From Fundidesulfovibrio putealis DSM 16056 (GTDB taxonomy: Bacteria; Desulfobacterota; Desulfovibrionia; Desulfovibrionales; Desulfovibrionaceae), in contig NZ_AUBQ01000006.1 in the NCBI RefSeq assembly GCF_000429325.1, forward strand, positions 186,001 through 250,000: a stretch of DNA of 64,000 nt, in the 5' to 3' direction. Both the position numbers and the translations under genes were made by a program. The notes under the pieces were generated by a model. The model had not been told where the DNA came from. It saw only the letters and a list, made by a program, of their open reading frames with translations, and did not search any database. Shown one piece after another: positions 42,101 to 51,510 of this stretch (positions are counted from its first letter, which is position 1; each line of letters begins with the position of its first letter).

Positions 42101-42586
42101 GAGGAGGTCCGCCGGGTCAAGGGCGAGCCCCCGCGCGAGGAGGTCGAGACCGAGCTCAACCTGAGCGTGCCGGCCCGCATCCCCGAGACCTACGTGCCCG
42201 ACTCCAAGGAGCGCCTGCGCCTCTACAAGAGCCTCACCGCCGCGCACTCCGAGGCCGACCTCGCCGAGGCCATGGCCGACATCCGCGACCGTTTCGGCCA
42301 TGCGCCTGAAGAGGTGGAGACGTTTGCCGCAGTGCTCAATTTCAAGCGCGTGCTCACCAAGCTTGGCGTCAAGCGCGCCGACATTCATCAGGTCAAGGCC
42401 GTGCTCACCTGGGAAGAGGGAGCCAAAGCCGTCAGCCCCGAGGCGCTCATCGCCTGGATCACCCCGCGCCAGGCCACGGCCAAGCTCCTGCCGCCCGCCA
42501 AGCTTGAGGTGCGCCTTGATCAGGGCAAGCCGCTGCGCGAGGCACTGGATCAGGCCACGGCCGAGTTGGCCAAGCTGGTTGCATGA
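39143..42586 (+). CDS. mfd: Transcription-repair coupling factor
   Basis: A 1147-residue translocase that removes stalled RNA polymerase and recruits UvrA. The UvrB-like N-terminal region spans about 1-350, the RNA-polymerase interaction (CarD-like) domain about 479-550 (GDLLVHRDYGLARFEGL), and the SF2 motor has Walker A GDVGFGKTEVAMRAAF near 632, DEEQRFG near 733, SATPIPRTLQLSL and the TRG/Q-rich QLRGRVGRS. The TRCF domain follows at about 990-1130. Length is normal. Only a weak ribosome site precedes the ATG. Its TGA overlaps the start of the next gene (ATGATG). Confidence 0.97.
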   Translation: MANPASPLTEILSGASQAVSIYKSGPGSLLSLCREAVSRGRTVVLIAPGAADLAQITSLLHLFYPAQDEPIGERPWAALPSYTPGLPSQALWARRWAFLHACATTIKPKILCLSVDNLLPKWPPREALEHHILDLKTGDELSPEMILEQVTAWGYRRVGMVSQPGDLALRGDLLDLFPPGYDHPVRLEFFGDTLENIRLFDANSQRSLSEVREASILPVSPAILNELFIGKARAVWARIAQTGELSRAAQAHLEDMLIRGDGNIFPGLYYDAPQALEQWLPKDAVYVLAQSTSLRPRLEEQEFGWVTELEKLSGSFGFQWPRHQVIWPEAMARRTWRDKPQLVFEDLVIGHEKHGFDLPEKRIENFQDLFWRPDEARRPWSTLVAAMKQWEDERRQVLLSFHSQQSRRKFLKLCEHEGIALSQEAFTGKPGLYALVSPLRRGMELSWNNTLILPEDVLQPGAAKTAKPKPEKGFKGMTAFDDVNPGDLLVHRDYGLARFEGLSRLSVDQTANDYLLLLFDGGDKLYLPVDRLSLVQRFKGPEGTDPSLDRLGGTRWKTSREKARKAIERIAQDLVEMYAYRRVAKGYAYGPVNELYWEFEATFGFEETPDQERAITEVLEDMERPEPMDRLVCGDVGFGKTEVAMRAAFRAVLDGKQVALLCPTTVLAEQHYQNFMKRLEGFPVNVGMLSRFVTTKRAKMVTEAAAKGEVDILIGTHRLLSKDVSFPRLGLIILDEEQRFGVKHKEKLKALKMNVDALTLSATPIPRTLQLSLSGIRGLSVMETAPVDRKPVETALVDRNETMLANIVAKEMERQGQVFWVHNRVQSLAAVGDFVKKLAPGARVAMAHGQMAEKDLEDAMHKFWHGEIDVLVCTAIIESGLDFPRANTLIVDNAQMFGLGQLYQLRGRVGRSERQAYAYFVVPSIDHIPELARKRLQVILDMDYLGAGFQIAMEDLRLRGAGNILGEAQSGHIAKIGLDMFLEMLDEEVRRVKGEPPREEVETELNLSVPARIPETYVPDSKERLRLYKSLTAAHSEADLAEAMADIRDRFGHAPEEVETFAAVLNFKRVLTKLGVKRADIHQVKAVLTWEEGAKAVSPEALIAWITPRQATAKLLPPAKLEVRLDQGKPLREALDQATAELAKLVA

Positions 42587-43638
42587 TGCGTACAGGCAAG
42601 AGCAAGAGTGAAGACAGAAAGATGCCTCCGGCGGCCAGGGGGAGAAGCCTCCCCCTGGACCCGGCTATGGGCTTCGCGTCCTGTGCGGGAGGTTTTCGGC
42701 GGAGCGGGGCACGTGGTGTGGGGAGGGTGTTTCTGGCGGGGATGCTCATTGCCCTGGCGTTGGCCTTGGGAGCATGCAGCCAGGAGCCGGTCGAGAAGGG
42801 CGTCGCGGCCAAGGTGAACGGCAAGCCCATCTCCGTAAAGACTCTGGAATACGTTCAGGCCTTAAGGCTTTCCTCGCCGTCCATGATTCCGGGCGAGACC
42901 CTGGCGGGCCTTCAGGCCGAATACGGCGAGGCCCTGGCCACGCTCATCGTCGAAGAGCTGGTTAGCCAGGAGCTCGCCAGGCGCGGGATCGAAATAACCG
43001 AGGCGGAAATAAAGAACGCGGAAACGTCGTTGCGCTCCGGCTATCAGGGCAACGCCTTCGAGAACATGCTGGCGGAGGAAGGGCTCGACCTGGCCCTCTG
43101 GCGCGAACGCCTGCGCGCGCGCCTGGTCCTGGACGCCTTCACCGCCAGGGTCCTCAGGCCCCGCGTCACCATCAGCCCGGAAGAGGCCCAGCAGTACTAC
43201 CGGGCGCATCTTCAGGAGTTTTCCCAGCCGGTTACGCTCAAGTTTCTCAAGGTGGAGTCCATCAATGCCGACGCGCTGAAGGCAGCCCTGGAAGAGGCCA
43301 AAAAGGCCAAGGACCCTGCTGATCTCCTGATGGTCTTTGACGACGTGAGCCTGCAAACCCAGGCTTCCCCCGAGGACGTGCTCCCCCGCTCCTGGCGAGA
43401 CGCTCTCAAGGGGCTGAAGCCAGGCCAGGTCGGGCCGATTACTCGCGGCGGAATCGGTTATCAGGCCTTCATCCTGCTGGAGAGGTCCGAGGCCAGGGTG
43501 GAAGGACCGGTTCAGGTGTATGCCCTGGTGGAAAAAAGACTGCTGGAAGCGCGTCTGGCCCAGGAGTTTTCGTCATGGCTGTCCCATACGGCAGCCTCGT
43601 CCCGGCTGGAAATCAGCCCCGCATTGTCGCCGCGTTAG
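42583..43638 (+). CDS. SurA/PpiD-like lipoprotein chaperone
   Basis: A periplasmic lipoprotein of up to 351 residues with a SurA_N-like domain (VAAKVNGKPISVKTLEYVQAL, LIVEELVSQELARRGIEIT) and a degenerate parvulin-like C-terminal part (TLKFLKVES, GLKPGQVGPI). The lipobox LGAC is near residue 64, after the span MLIALALALGAC. The ATG overlaps the mfd stop. The first ~50 codons before the signal peptide are unusual and partly consist of a dispersed palindromic repeat in frame (RSLPLDPAMGFASCAG), so the true start may lie downstream, for example at the Met before GFASCAG. It precedes a second SurA-like gene. Confidence 0.8.
   Translation: MMRTGKSKSEDRKMPPAARGRSLPLDPAMGFASCAGGFRRSGARGVGRVFLAGMLIALALALGACSQEPVEKGVAAKVNGKPISVKTLEYVQALRLSSPSMIPGETLAGLQAEYGEALATLIVEELVSQELARRGIEITEAEIKNAETSLRSGYQGNAFENMLAEEGLDLALWRERLRARLVLDAFTARVLRPRVTISPEEAQQYYRAHLQEFSQPVTLKFLKVESINADALKAALEEAKKAKDPADLLMVFDDVSLQTQASPEDVLPRSWRDALKGLKPGQVGPITRGGIGYQAFILLERSEARVEGPVQVYALVEKRLLEARLAQEFSSWLSHTAASSRLEISPALSPR
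42635..42658. repeat. Dispersed palindromic repeat (copy 3), inside a reading frame
   Basis: CCAGGGGGAGAAGCCTCCCCCTGG followed by GACCCGGCTATGGGCTTCGCG, the same family as the clusters at 12.5 and 37.5 kb, located at the start of the SurA-like lipoprotein gene. Confidence 0.8.
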
Positions 43639-43746
43639 GTCTGGAATCTTCCTCTCGCGGTTCATTGCATCGATTTGAAAAAGCGAATACAAGGGGAGCG
43701 CCGCAAGGCCGGACCCCTACTGTCCGCCAACCTGCCTCCGTGGAGG

Positions 43747-44715
43747 ATGCCATTGTCCGCCGTTTTCCGCCTTTTTATTGCGCTGAGTGTCTGCCTGGCC
43801 CTGGCCCCCGCGTCTTTCGCCGCCCAACAGGTGGTGGTCGACAAGATCGTGGCCCAGGTCAACGGAGAGGTCATCACCCTGTTCGAACTGAACGAAAAGG
43901 TGAAAATCTATACCACGCAGGTCGAGAAGAGGGCGTTCAACCCCGCCGACCCGGCCATAGCGGACCTTCAGGCCCGCATCCTGAAGACCATGGTCGATGA
44001 CATCCTGCTCAAGCAGGAGGCTACCCGCCTCAAGGTCGTGGTGTCTGACACCGAGGTCGATTCGCGCATCCGCGAAATGCGCGAGAAGGGCGGCCTCTCC
44101 GATGAGCAGTTCAACCAGCAGCTCCGCCTTGAGGGCATGACCCGCAAGGAGTTCGCCAGCGCCATCAAGAAGGATATCCTCAAGAAGCAGCTCCTCGGCT
44201 ACATGGTGCAGCGTAAGGTCGTGGTCACCGAAGAGGAGGTCAAGAACTTCTACGAGGGCAACAAGACCGGCATGAAGGTCGAGACTGGGCAACGCATCGG
44301 GCTCATCATGCTTGGCAAGATGGACGAGGCCAAGGCCCTGAGGCAGCGCATCGCCAGCGGACAGATCTCCTTCGCGGACGCAGCCCGCAAGTTCTCCGTG
44401 GGTCCCGGCGCGGCTCAGGGCGGCGACCTGGGCAAGGTCGAACTCAAGGATCTTGCTCCGGAACTTCGCCAAGCTCTCCAGAACGTGAATGCAGGCGGCG
44501 TGAGCGAGCCCGTGCTGCTCGACGGCAAGCCCGTGCTGCTGACCATCGCCAGCGACACCACGGCCAAGGCCGCCCCGGCTCCGGTGGGACCGCCTCCCTA
44601 CGAAAGCGTTCGTGATGAAATATTTGAGCGCATATACAAGGAAAAGCTTGAAAAGCAGTTTGCCGACTACATGGAGAAACTGCGCTCCAAGTCGGTCATC
44701 AAAATCAATCTTTGA
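43747..44715 (+). CDS. SurA-type periplasmic peptidyl-prolyl isomerase/chaperone
   Basis: A 322-residue secreted protein for outer-membrane protein folding. The signal peptide ends near SFA-AQQVVVDK; SurA_N follows (IVAQVNGEVITLFELNEKV, VDDILLKQEATRLKVVVSD), then one parvulin domain (IGLIMLGKMDEAKALRQRIASGQISFADAARKFSVGPGAAQGGDLG and VSEPVLLDGKPVLLTI). E. coli SurA has two parvulin domains; this has one. GGAGG touches this ATG and is 6 nt before a TTG two codons downstream, so the TTG (43753) may be the real start. It is downstream of the SurA-like lipoprotein gene and upstream of rodZ. Confidence 0.88.
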   Translation: MPLSAVFRLFIALSVCLALAPASFAAQQVVVDKIVAQVNGEVITLFELNEKVKIYTTQVEKRAFNPADPAIADLQARILKTMVDDILLKQEATRLKVVVSDTEVDSRIREMREKGGLSDEQFNQQLRLEGMTRKEFASAIKKDILKKQLLGYMVQRKVVVTEEEVKNFYEGNKTGMKVETGQRIGLIMLGKMDEAKALRQRIASGQISFADAARKFSVGPGAAQGGDLGKVELKDLAPELRQALQNVNAGGVSEPVLLDGKPVLLTIASDTTAKAAPAPVGPPPYESVRDEIFERIYKEKLEKQFADYMEKLRSKSVIKINL

Positions 44716-44739
44716 TGAGCTTCCCTGAAAGGACGTATG

Positions 44740-45723
44740 ATGACTCTTGAGGAAATGGGCGCGCTCCTACGCCAGGAGCGGGAACGCCAAGGCATCAGCC
44801 TGGAGACGGCAGCCACCGAGATCAAGATCAGCAAGAAGTATCTTGTCGCGCTCGAGGAAGGCCAGACCAAGGAGTTGCCGCATCCGGTATACGCCAAAGG
44901 CTTCGTGAAGAACTACGCCCGCCTGCTCGGTCTTGATCCGGAGGAAATGGGCGCGGTCCTTTCCAGCCACTACGCCGTGGACGACGACCAGTTGCGCGAA
45001 CCGCCCGGACAGGAACCGCGTGAAGCCGCACCCAGCATCAGGGAACGCCGCCCTTCCTTCGCTTCTCAGGGGACGTCCGGGTTCAAGCCTTCCTTGTGGC
45101 TGGCGCTGCCGCTGCTCCTGGTTTTTGGCGGACTGGTGTGGTTTTTCTTCTTCTCGAGCTTCGGGCAGGGATTCTCCGTGGAGAGCGTCCTGGGGCTGTT
45201 CTCCTCCAAGCAGGAGCAGGCCGCCCCCGAGACCCAGGCCGCCCAGAAGCCTGCCGCGTCCGCCCCGGCGGCTCCTGCGGCGTCGGCCTCCGGTCCCAAG
45301 GCCGAGGCCAAGCCCGAACAGGCGGCCCCGGCCCAGGCCGATCAATCCGGCCCCGTGCAGCGCGATCTGCTGGCCACCACCCCCGGCCCCGGCGGCGTGA
45401 AGCAGGCCCCGGCTGTTCCGGCCGCTCCTGCGCCCGAGCAGAACATCACACCCGAGAAGCTTGCCGCCGAGGCCCAGTTCGCCGCGTCCGGCAAGCAGGT
45501 GGTGGAGATCAACGCCATTCAGCCCGCAACGGTGGAGGCTACCACCGAGGACGGCCAGAAGCGCTCCCTGACCCTGGTCAAGGGCCAGCGCCTCGCGCTT
45601 CGCTTCAACGACAGGGTCGTCGTCCGCTTCCAGCAGGCTCCCTCGGTGAGCGTGAAGCTGAACGGCAAGGACTACCCGCTGGAAGGCGGCAGGGCAGACG
45701 GGAAGAGCATTACTTTCCCATAA
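44740..45723 (+). CDS. rodZ: RodZ-like cell-shape protein (HTH, TM, DUF4115)
   Basis: A 327-residue bitopic protein. N-terminal HTH_25 domain (about 1-85: EMGALLRQERERQGISLETAATEIKISKKYLVALEEG, VYAKGFVKNYARLLGLD), one transmembrane helix near 118-138, a long Ala/Pro-rich linker (about 160-240) and the C-terminal DUF4115 domain (VVEINAIQPATVEATTEDG, RLALRFNDRVVVRF, VKLNGKDYPL). This is the RodZ layout that links MreB to the wall machinery. A tandem ATGATG start; AAAGGACGT precedes it. Confidence 0.9.
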   Translation: MTLEEMGALLRQERERQGISLETAATEIKISKKYLVALEEGQTKELPHPVYAKGFVKNYARLLGLDPEEMGAVLSSHYAVDDDQLREPPGQEPREAAPSIRERRPSFASQGTSGFKPSLWLALPLLLVFGGLVWFFFFSSFGQGFSVESVLGLFSSKQEQAAPETQAAQKPAASAPAAPAASASGPKAEAKPEQAAPAQADQSGPVQRDLLATTPGPGGVKQAPAVPAAPAPEQNITPEKLAAEAQFAASGKQVVEINAIQPATVEATTEDGQKRSLTLVKGQRLALRFNDRVVVRFQQAPSVSVKLNGKDYPLEGGRADGKSITFP

Positions 45724-45741
45724 CGGCCCCAATCAGGGTTT

Positions 45742-45762
45742 CCAAAGGGCGGAGCCCTTTGG
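45742..45762. repeat. Dispersed palindromic repeat (copy 4)
   Basis: CCAAAGGGCGGAGCCCTTTGG, a perfect palindrome except for the CGGA loop, located 19 nt after rodZ; followed by a GCCGCCGGAGGC remnant. The same loop CGGA occurs in two palindromes at 12.5 kb. Confidence 0.8.
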
Positions 45763-45952
45763 CCGCCGGAGGCCTTCTTCCGTCAGAGTCCTTCGAGAAT
45801 TTTACTGATGAGCGCAGAGAGTCCGCGTAGGCGCTCCCGGCAAGTGAACTGAAGACGCCTCGCAACGATCTGTTCTTATTGCGAATTATCAGACGCCGTC
45901 TCCCCAGTCGCGGGGAGGCGGCGAACCTGTTTGAACTCGCGCCGGGAAAATC

Positions 45953-46702
45953 ATGGAATCCACGGAAAAAGCCCTGGTGCTAAAAGTTGGACGCTTCCGC
46001 GAAGTGGACGCCTGGGTGCGCCTGTTTTCGCCGCGCAAGGGCATCTTCACGGCCTTCGCTTTTGGAGGCTCGGTCAGCCGTCGCCGCTTCCTGGGCTGCC
46101 TGGACCCTTTCAACGTGGTCAACTTCAAGGTGAAGCACGAAGCCGCCAAGGGCTACACCTACCTGCTGGAGGGCTCGCTCATGGCCGCGCATCCGCGCCT
46201 CCGCCAGGATGTTGAGCGCCTGGGCATGGCCGTCAACTGCATCAAGTTTCTTGAGGCAGCGCACCTGGGAGCAACGGGCAGCGAACACGCTTTCGACCTG
46301 CTGATGGAGACCCTGGACGCGCTGGAGCAGGCCGAACAGCCCTCGCGCCTCCTGCCGCTGTTTTTCCGCGCCCGCATGGCCTTCGACCAGGGGTTCAAGC
46401 CTGAACTCTCGCACTGCGCCCGCTGCGGCGCGGACGTGGCCCTGCAGGGCGGAGCCCAGCTTTTCGTGGAGCAGGGCAAATTGCACTGCGGCGACTGCCG
46501 CCAGTGGGGCCATGGGGCCAGCGTGCGGCTTTCGTCGCCCTCACTTGATGTTTTGCAGGCTGTTTGCGAGCTTTCGCCGCTTCAGTGGGCCGGGCTTGCC
46601 GTGTCCAACCAGGCGCGCATGGAGTGCGGGCGCGCGCTTGACCTTTTCGTGGAATATCACCTGGGCTTGACCTGGGACCACGGCTCGTTTAGGCGCATCT
46701 GA
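45953..46702 (+). CDS. recO: DNA repair protein RecO
   Basis: A 249-residue recombination mediator for RecF-pathway repair. An N-terminal OB fold (EKALVLKVGRFREVDAWVRLFSPRKGIFTAFAFGG) is followed by a helical domain and a zinc site CARCG...CGDC near residues 157-183. The C-terminus (ALDLFVEYHLGL) matches family members. It lies 228 nt after rodZ and 27 nt before glyQ. Confidence 0.93.
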   Translation: MESTEKALVLKVGRFREVDAWVRLFSPRKGIFTAFAFGGSVSRRRFLGCLDPFNVVNFKVKHEAAKGYTYLLEGSLMAAHPRLRQDVERLGMAVNCIKFLEAAHLGATGSEHAFDLLMETLDALEQAEQPSRLLPLFFRARMAFDQGFKPELSHCARCGADVALQGGAQLFVEQGKLHCGDCRQWGHGASVRLSSPSLDVLQAVCELSPLQWAGLAVSNQARMECGRALDLFVEYHLGLTWDHGSFRRI

Positions 46703-46729
46703 CGCCTTTTAAAGTCCAGAGGAGTCCGC

Positions 46730-47599
<870 letters not shown>

Positions 47600-47611
47600 A
47601 GGATCATACCC

Positions 47612-49696
47612 ATGCCAGCCTTTCTCTTGGAAATCGGATTCGAGGAGATGCCCTCGCGCTTTCTGGCCTCCCTCACCGAGGAGCTTCGCCAGGGGCTTGC
47701 CGGGCTTCTGGAGCAGAACAAGCTCTCCTGCACGGGCGTCTCCACATGGTCCACGCCGCGCCGCCTGACCGCCCTGGTGGAAGGGCTCGACGCCCAGCAG
47801 CGCCGCGAGGAGGAGACCGTCACCGGTCCTCCGGTCCGTGCCGCCTATGACGCCTCCGGCAACCCCACCGCCGCCGCGCTTGGTTTCGCCAAGGGCCAGA
47901 GCGCGCAGATGTCTGACGTATTCACCGTGGACACCCCCAAGGGCCAGTACCTGGCCCTGCGCAAGACAACCGGCGGCGTGAAGGCCGAAGATATCCTGCC
48001 CGGCGTGTGCCTGTCGGTGTTCAAGGCGCTCAACTTTCCCAAGAAGATGCACTGGGGGAGCCTCGACTACACCTTCGGACGTCCCATCCGCTGGATCGTG
48101 GCCCTGCTGGACGACCAGGTGATCCCCTTTGAGGTGGCCACCGTGCCCTCTGGCCGCTCCACCTACGGGCATCGGGTCATGGGCGCCGGCCCCTGGGAAC
48201 TGGCCGCAGTGGCCGACTATTTCCCCACGCTGGAGGACAAGGGCAAGGTGATGCTGGACCCGGCCAAGCGCCGCGCCGCCATCGTGGCCCAGTGCCAGGA
48301 GGCAGCCGCCTCCGCCGGGGGCAGGCCCATCATCGGCGAGCGTTTGCTGGAGGAAGTCTGCGGTCTGGTGGAATATCCCCTGGTGATCCTGGGCAACTTC
48401 GACAAGCGCTATCTGGAGCTGCCCCGGCAGGTTCTGCTGACCAGCATGGAGAGCCACCAGAAGAGCTTCGGCGTGGAAGACGCCCAGGGACGCCTGCTGC
48501 CGCACTTTTTGACCACGGCGGGGCTCAAGCCCACCGAGGTGGCCCTGGTTCGCAAGGGCTGGGAGCGCGTGCTGAAGGCCCGGCTGGAGGACGCCCGCTT
48601 CTTCTGGGAGACCGACCTCGCATCAAGCTTCGACACGTGGCTCAAGAAGCTGGACACCGTCACCTTCCTGGCTCCCCTGGGTTCCATGGGGGCCAAGACC
48701 CGGCGCATCGAGGCCCTGTGCTGCAAGATGGCCGAGCAGGCCAAGTCCGAGATCATGCTGGACCTGTGCCAGGCCGGGCGGCTTTCCAAGGCTGATCTGG
48801 TCTCCGAGATGGTGGGCGAGTTCGCGGACCTCCAGGGCATCATGGGCGGCGTGTACGCCCGCAAGAAGGGCGAGAGCGAGCAGGTGGCCCAGGCCATCGC
48901 CGAGCAGTACCTGCCCCTTGGCCCGGACAGCCCCGTGGCCCCGAGCCTGGGCGGCGCGCTCCTGGCCATCGCCGACAAGATGGACACCCTGGCCGGATGC
49001 TTCGGCCTGGACATGATCCCCACCGGCGCGGCCGACCCCTACGCGCTGCGCCGCCAGGCCTTGGGCATCTGCCGCACGCTCGTCGAGCACGGCCTGCGCC
49101 TGAACCTGGAGGACCTCATCGCCCTGGCCTTCACCGGGTACGAGGGCGTGACCTGGAAGCTGGACCCCGCCGAGGCGCGCGCCAGACTGCTGGAGTTCTT
49201 CGGTTCGCGCCTCAAGGCGCTGTATCAGGGCAAGGGCGTGCGTCCGCAGGTTGTGGACGCGGCCATCGGTGCCGGGTTCTCCGACGTGTGGGCTTTCGAC
49301 GCCCGTGTGGCGGCCCTGACCAGCTTCAGCGAGGGGGCCGGGTTCGATCAGGCCGTGCTGGCCTTCAAGCGTGCGGCCAACATCATACGCAAGCAGGCCG
49401 CCGCCATGGAGCTTACAGGAGACATTGCGCGGGAGAAGCTGGTGGAGCCTGCCGAGCTGGCCCTGGCCGACGCCCTGGCCGCCAACGCCGCCCGCTTCGA
49501 GGAACTGTGGGCCGCCGATAATTTCGACGCCCTGTTTGGGCTCCTGGGCGAGCTGCGTCCCAGCGTGGACGCCTTCTTCGACAACGTCATGGTGATGTGC
49601 GACGATCCGGTGTTGAAACTGGGCAGACTCAATCTGCTGAAATCCCTGGTGGATCGTCTCGGCAGGCTGGCGGACTTCGCCGCGCTGCAAATTTAG
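47612..49696 (+). CDS. glyS: Glycyl-tRNA synthetase beta subunit
   Basis: tRNA-binding subunit of 694 residues. Motifs MPAFLLEIGFEEMPSRFL, RPIRWIVALLDDQVIPFEV, GHRVMG, ESHQKSF and the C-terminal anticodon-binding region (AANAARFEELWAADNFDALFGLLGELRPSVDAFFDNVMVM) are all present. Length is normal. It pairs with glyQ. Confidence 0.98.
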   Translation: MPAFLLEIGFEEMPSRFLASLTEELRQGLAGLLEQNKLSCTGVSTWSTPRRLTALVEGLDAQQRREEETVTGPPVRAAYDASGNPTAAALGFAKGQSAQMSDVFTVDTPKGQYLALRKTTGGVKAEDILPGVCLSVFKALNFPKKMHWGSLDYTFGRPIRWIVALLDDQVIPFEVATVPSGRSTYGHRVMGAGPWELAAVADYFPTLEDKGKVMLDPAKRRAAIVAQCQEAAASAGGRPIIGERLLEEVCGLVEYPLVILGNFDKRYLELPRQVLLTSMESHQKSFGVEDAQGRLLPHFLTTAGLKPTEVALVRKGWERVLKARLEDARFFWETDLASSFDTWLKKLDTVTFLAPLGSMGAKTRRIEALCCKMAEQAKSEIMLDLCQAGRLSKADLVSEMVGEFADLQGIMGGVYARKKGESEQVAQAIAEQYLPLGPDSPVAPSLGGALLAIADKMDTLAGCFGLDMIPTGAADPYALRRQALGICRTLVEHGLRLNLEDLIALAFTGYEGVTWKLDPAEARARLLEFFGSRLKALYQGKGVRPQVVDAAIGAGFSDVWAFDARVAALTSFSEGAGFDQAVLAFKRAANIIRKQAAAMELTGDIAREKLVEPAELALADALAANAARFEELWAADNFDALFGLLGELRPSVDAFFDNVMVMCDDPVLKLGRLNLLKSLVDRLGRLADFAALQI

Positions 49697-49705
49697 ACGA
49701 ACCAC

Positions 49706-49734
49706 TTGACAGACTAACCGTTCAGGACTATCAA
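49706..49734 (+). promoter_or_regulatory. Sigma70-type promoter of rpsT
   Basis: TTGACA, a 17-nt spacer and TATCAA, just after the glyS stop and about 37 nt before the rpsT start. Confidence 0.75.
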
Positions 49735-49770
49735 GTCCGTCTTTGAACTTGCTTTGAGGAGGGAGATCCC

Positions 49771-50037
49771 TTGGCCAATCATAAGTCCGCGCTGAAAAGG
49801 CACCGTCAGAGTCTTGTTGCACGTGCACGCAACCGTTCCGCTAAAACCCAGGTGAAGAATGTCATCAAGGCAGTGCGCGCCGCCATTGACCTGAAGGACG
49901 CCGCCGCCGCCAAGGCCGCCCTGCAGGAGGCCACCGCCGTCCTGGACAGCGCCGCCTCCAAGAAGATCGTCCACTGGAAGACCGCTGCCCGCAAGGTCTC
50001 CCGCTTGAATCTGGCCGTCAACAAGATCGAAGCCTAG
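49771..50037 (+). CDS. rpsT: 30S ribosomal protein S20 (TTG start)
   Basis: An 88-residue ribosomal protein binding 16S r[38 protein letters not shown] is the canonical N-terminus, followed by an Ala-rich middle and [21 protein letters not shown]. The start is TTG, with GGAGGGAG upstream; TTG starts in rpsT are known to support autoregulation by the S20 protein in E. coli, so the same could hold here (inference). It has its own promoter and terminator. Confidence 0.97.
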   Translation: MANHKSALKRHRQSLVARARNRSAKTQVKNVIKAVRAAIDLKDAAAAKAALQEATAVLDSAASKKIVHWKTAARKVSRLNLAVNKIEA

Positions 50038-50059
50038 TCGGTCTTGAGCTAAAGCCTTG

Positions 50060-50091
50060 AAGCCCGCCGACCACTGGTCGTGCGGGCTTTT
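50060..50091 (+). terminator. Terminator of rpsT
   Basis: Stem AAGCCCGC-CGACC, loop ACT, GGTCG-(T bulge)-GCGGGCTT, followed by a short T-run. Confidence 0.88.
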
Positions 50092-50216
50092 CGTATTTCC
50101 TGAACGTTTTCCGCGTTGTCCGTCGCCATGGGCGCGACCGCTTGCAGTTGACAAGACTGAAAGCATGCCTCATCGATAGGTAAGCGTCCCTATCTCTCAT
50201 GCAAAGGCAGCCGCGA

Positions 50217-51320
50217 ATGCTCTTCGACCCGTCTTCAATCTCGGTGACCGTACTGTCCGGCAACGTCCATCATGCTTCGCGGGACAAAGGCATCCTCACG
50301 CGGATGCAGTTTCAGGACGTCCGGGCGTATCCGTCCTTCGAGCAATCCAAGGACCATCTGCGGGACGGGACCGTCCAGATCGCGCTCATCGATTCCTCGC
50401 TGGTGGACATGGACGGCCTGGAGTGCCTGCGGGCCATCGCCAGGGACCGCGACCTGCCGGTGAAGGCCCTGGTCATGGTGACCAGCGAGTGTCAGCGCGA
50501 GTACGTGCTGAACGCGGTCACCTCCGGGTGCTCGGGCTACGTGATCAGGCCCTATTCGCTGGAGACGCTGGAGAAGCACATTCGCACCGCGTGGCAGTCG
50601 CTCAGCGTGGGCGAGATCGAGCAGGAGATGCTGGACACCGCCAAGGCCTCGCTGGTGCGCGGCGATTTCGACGCAGCCATCAGCGAGTTCGAGGAGGTCG
50701 TGTCCGAGGAGAACGAGGCCCTCAAGTATTTCAACATGGGCATGGAGTACCTGCGAGCCAAGAGCTTCGGCAAGGCCATCCTGTCCTTCAACAAGGCCGT
50801 GGCCCTGAACGAGCTCTACGCCGAAGCGCATCGCGGGCTGGCCTACGCACACAAGGGCAAGGGAGACGACGCGGCCTACCACGCGCACCTGACCCGCGCG
50901 GCGGACCTGTTCGCCATGCAGGACAAGCTCCAGGAGCTCAAGGAAGTGTTCGGGGAGATCCTCACCGACGACCCGGAAGCCATCAACCCCTACAACAACC
51001 TGGGCGTGAAGCTCAGGCGTTCCGGGGACTACCTGGGGGCGCTGCACGCCTACAATCAGGCCCTGCTGCTGACCCCTACCGACGAGAACCTGCACTACAA
51101 CATCGCCAAGGCCCACATCTACGCCGGGGACAATCAGAAGGCCCTGGGGCATCTGCGTGAGGCAGTGGCCATCCGTGGAGACTTCCGTGAGGCCAGCGCG
51201 CTCATAAAGAAGCTCATGGGCGAAACCTCTGGCGATGCGGGCGCCGATGGCGCGAACGGACATCCGCCGGGCGGGCCGGCCCCTGAACCGGATGCCGGCA
51301 GCAGGCTTCTCATCGACTGA
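50217..51320 (+). CDS. Degenerate receiver fused to TPR domain
   Basis: A 367-residue soluble protein: receiver-like domain (about 8-125) then TPR units (about 135-345). The receiver keeps the acceptor-position Asp59 (ALIDSSLVDMDG) but the acidic pair after beta1 is replaced (TVLSGNVHHA) and the conserved Lys is Arg (YVIRPYS), so ordinary phosphorylation is doubtful. TPRs include ALKYFNMGMEYLRAKSFGKAILSFNKAVALNEL and INPYNNLGVKLRRSGDYLGALHAYNQALLLTPTD. The second ATG (MLFDPSSI) is used since AAAGG lies about 9 nt before it; the first ATG, 18 nt upstream, lacks one. A Gly/Pro-rich tail ends the protein. Likely a scaffold in a signalling pathway. Confidence 0.82.
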   Translation: MLFDPSSISVTVLSGNVHHASRDKGILTRMQFQDVRAYPSFEQSKDHLRDGTVQIALIDSSLVDMDGLECLRAIARDRDLPVKALVMVTSECQREYVLNAVTSGCSGYVIRPYSLETLEKHIRTAWQSLSVGEIEQEMLDTAKASLVRGDFDAAISEFEEVVSEENEALKYFNMGMEYLRAKSFGKAILSFNKAVALNELYAEAHRGLAYAHKGKGDDAAYHAHLTRAADLFAMQDKLQELKEVFGEILTDDPEAINPYNNLGVKLRRSGDYLGALHAYNQALLLTPTDENLHYNIAKAHIYAGDNQKALGHLREAVAIRGDFREASALIKKLMGETSGDAGADGANGHPPGGPAPEPDAGSRLLID

Positions 51321-51510
51321 TTCCCCCTGATCCGGCAGGGCTGAGCCAGCCAAGTGGGGAAATGGGGCCGGAATTTTCATCACGGTCCGCCTGCCTGGCG
51401 AAACATGTCGGCTGCATTTCGCAGCTCGACGCGCCGCCTGGCTGCACGGCGTCCGACACCCTGACCAGGCCGCATCCACGGGAAGTGCTGTACCCGGCTG
51501 CGGCAATCCA

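Noticed and set aside
39230-42388. Long open frame (over 1000 codons) opposite mfd
   Set aside because: mfd is unmistakable on the plus strand; the antisense frame is His/Val/Gly/Leu-rich with no domain, a GC-composition shadow.
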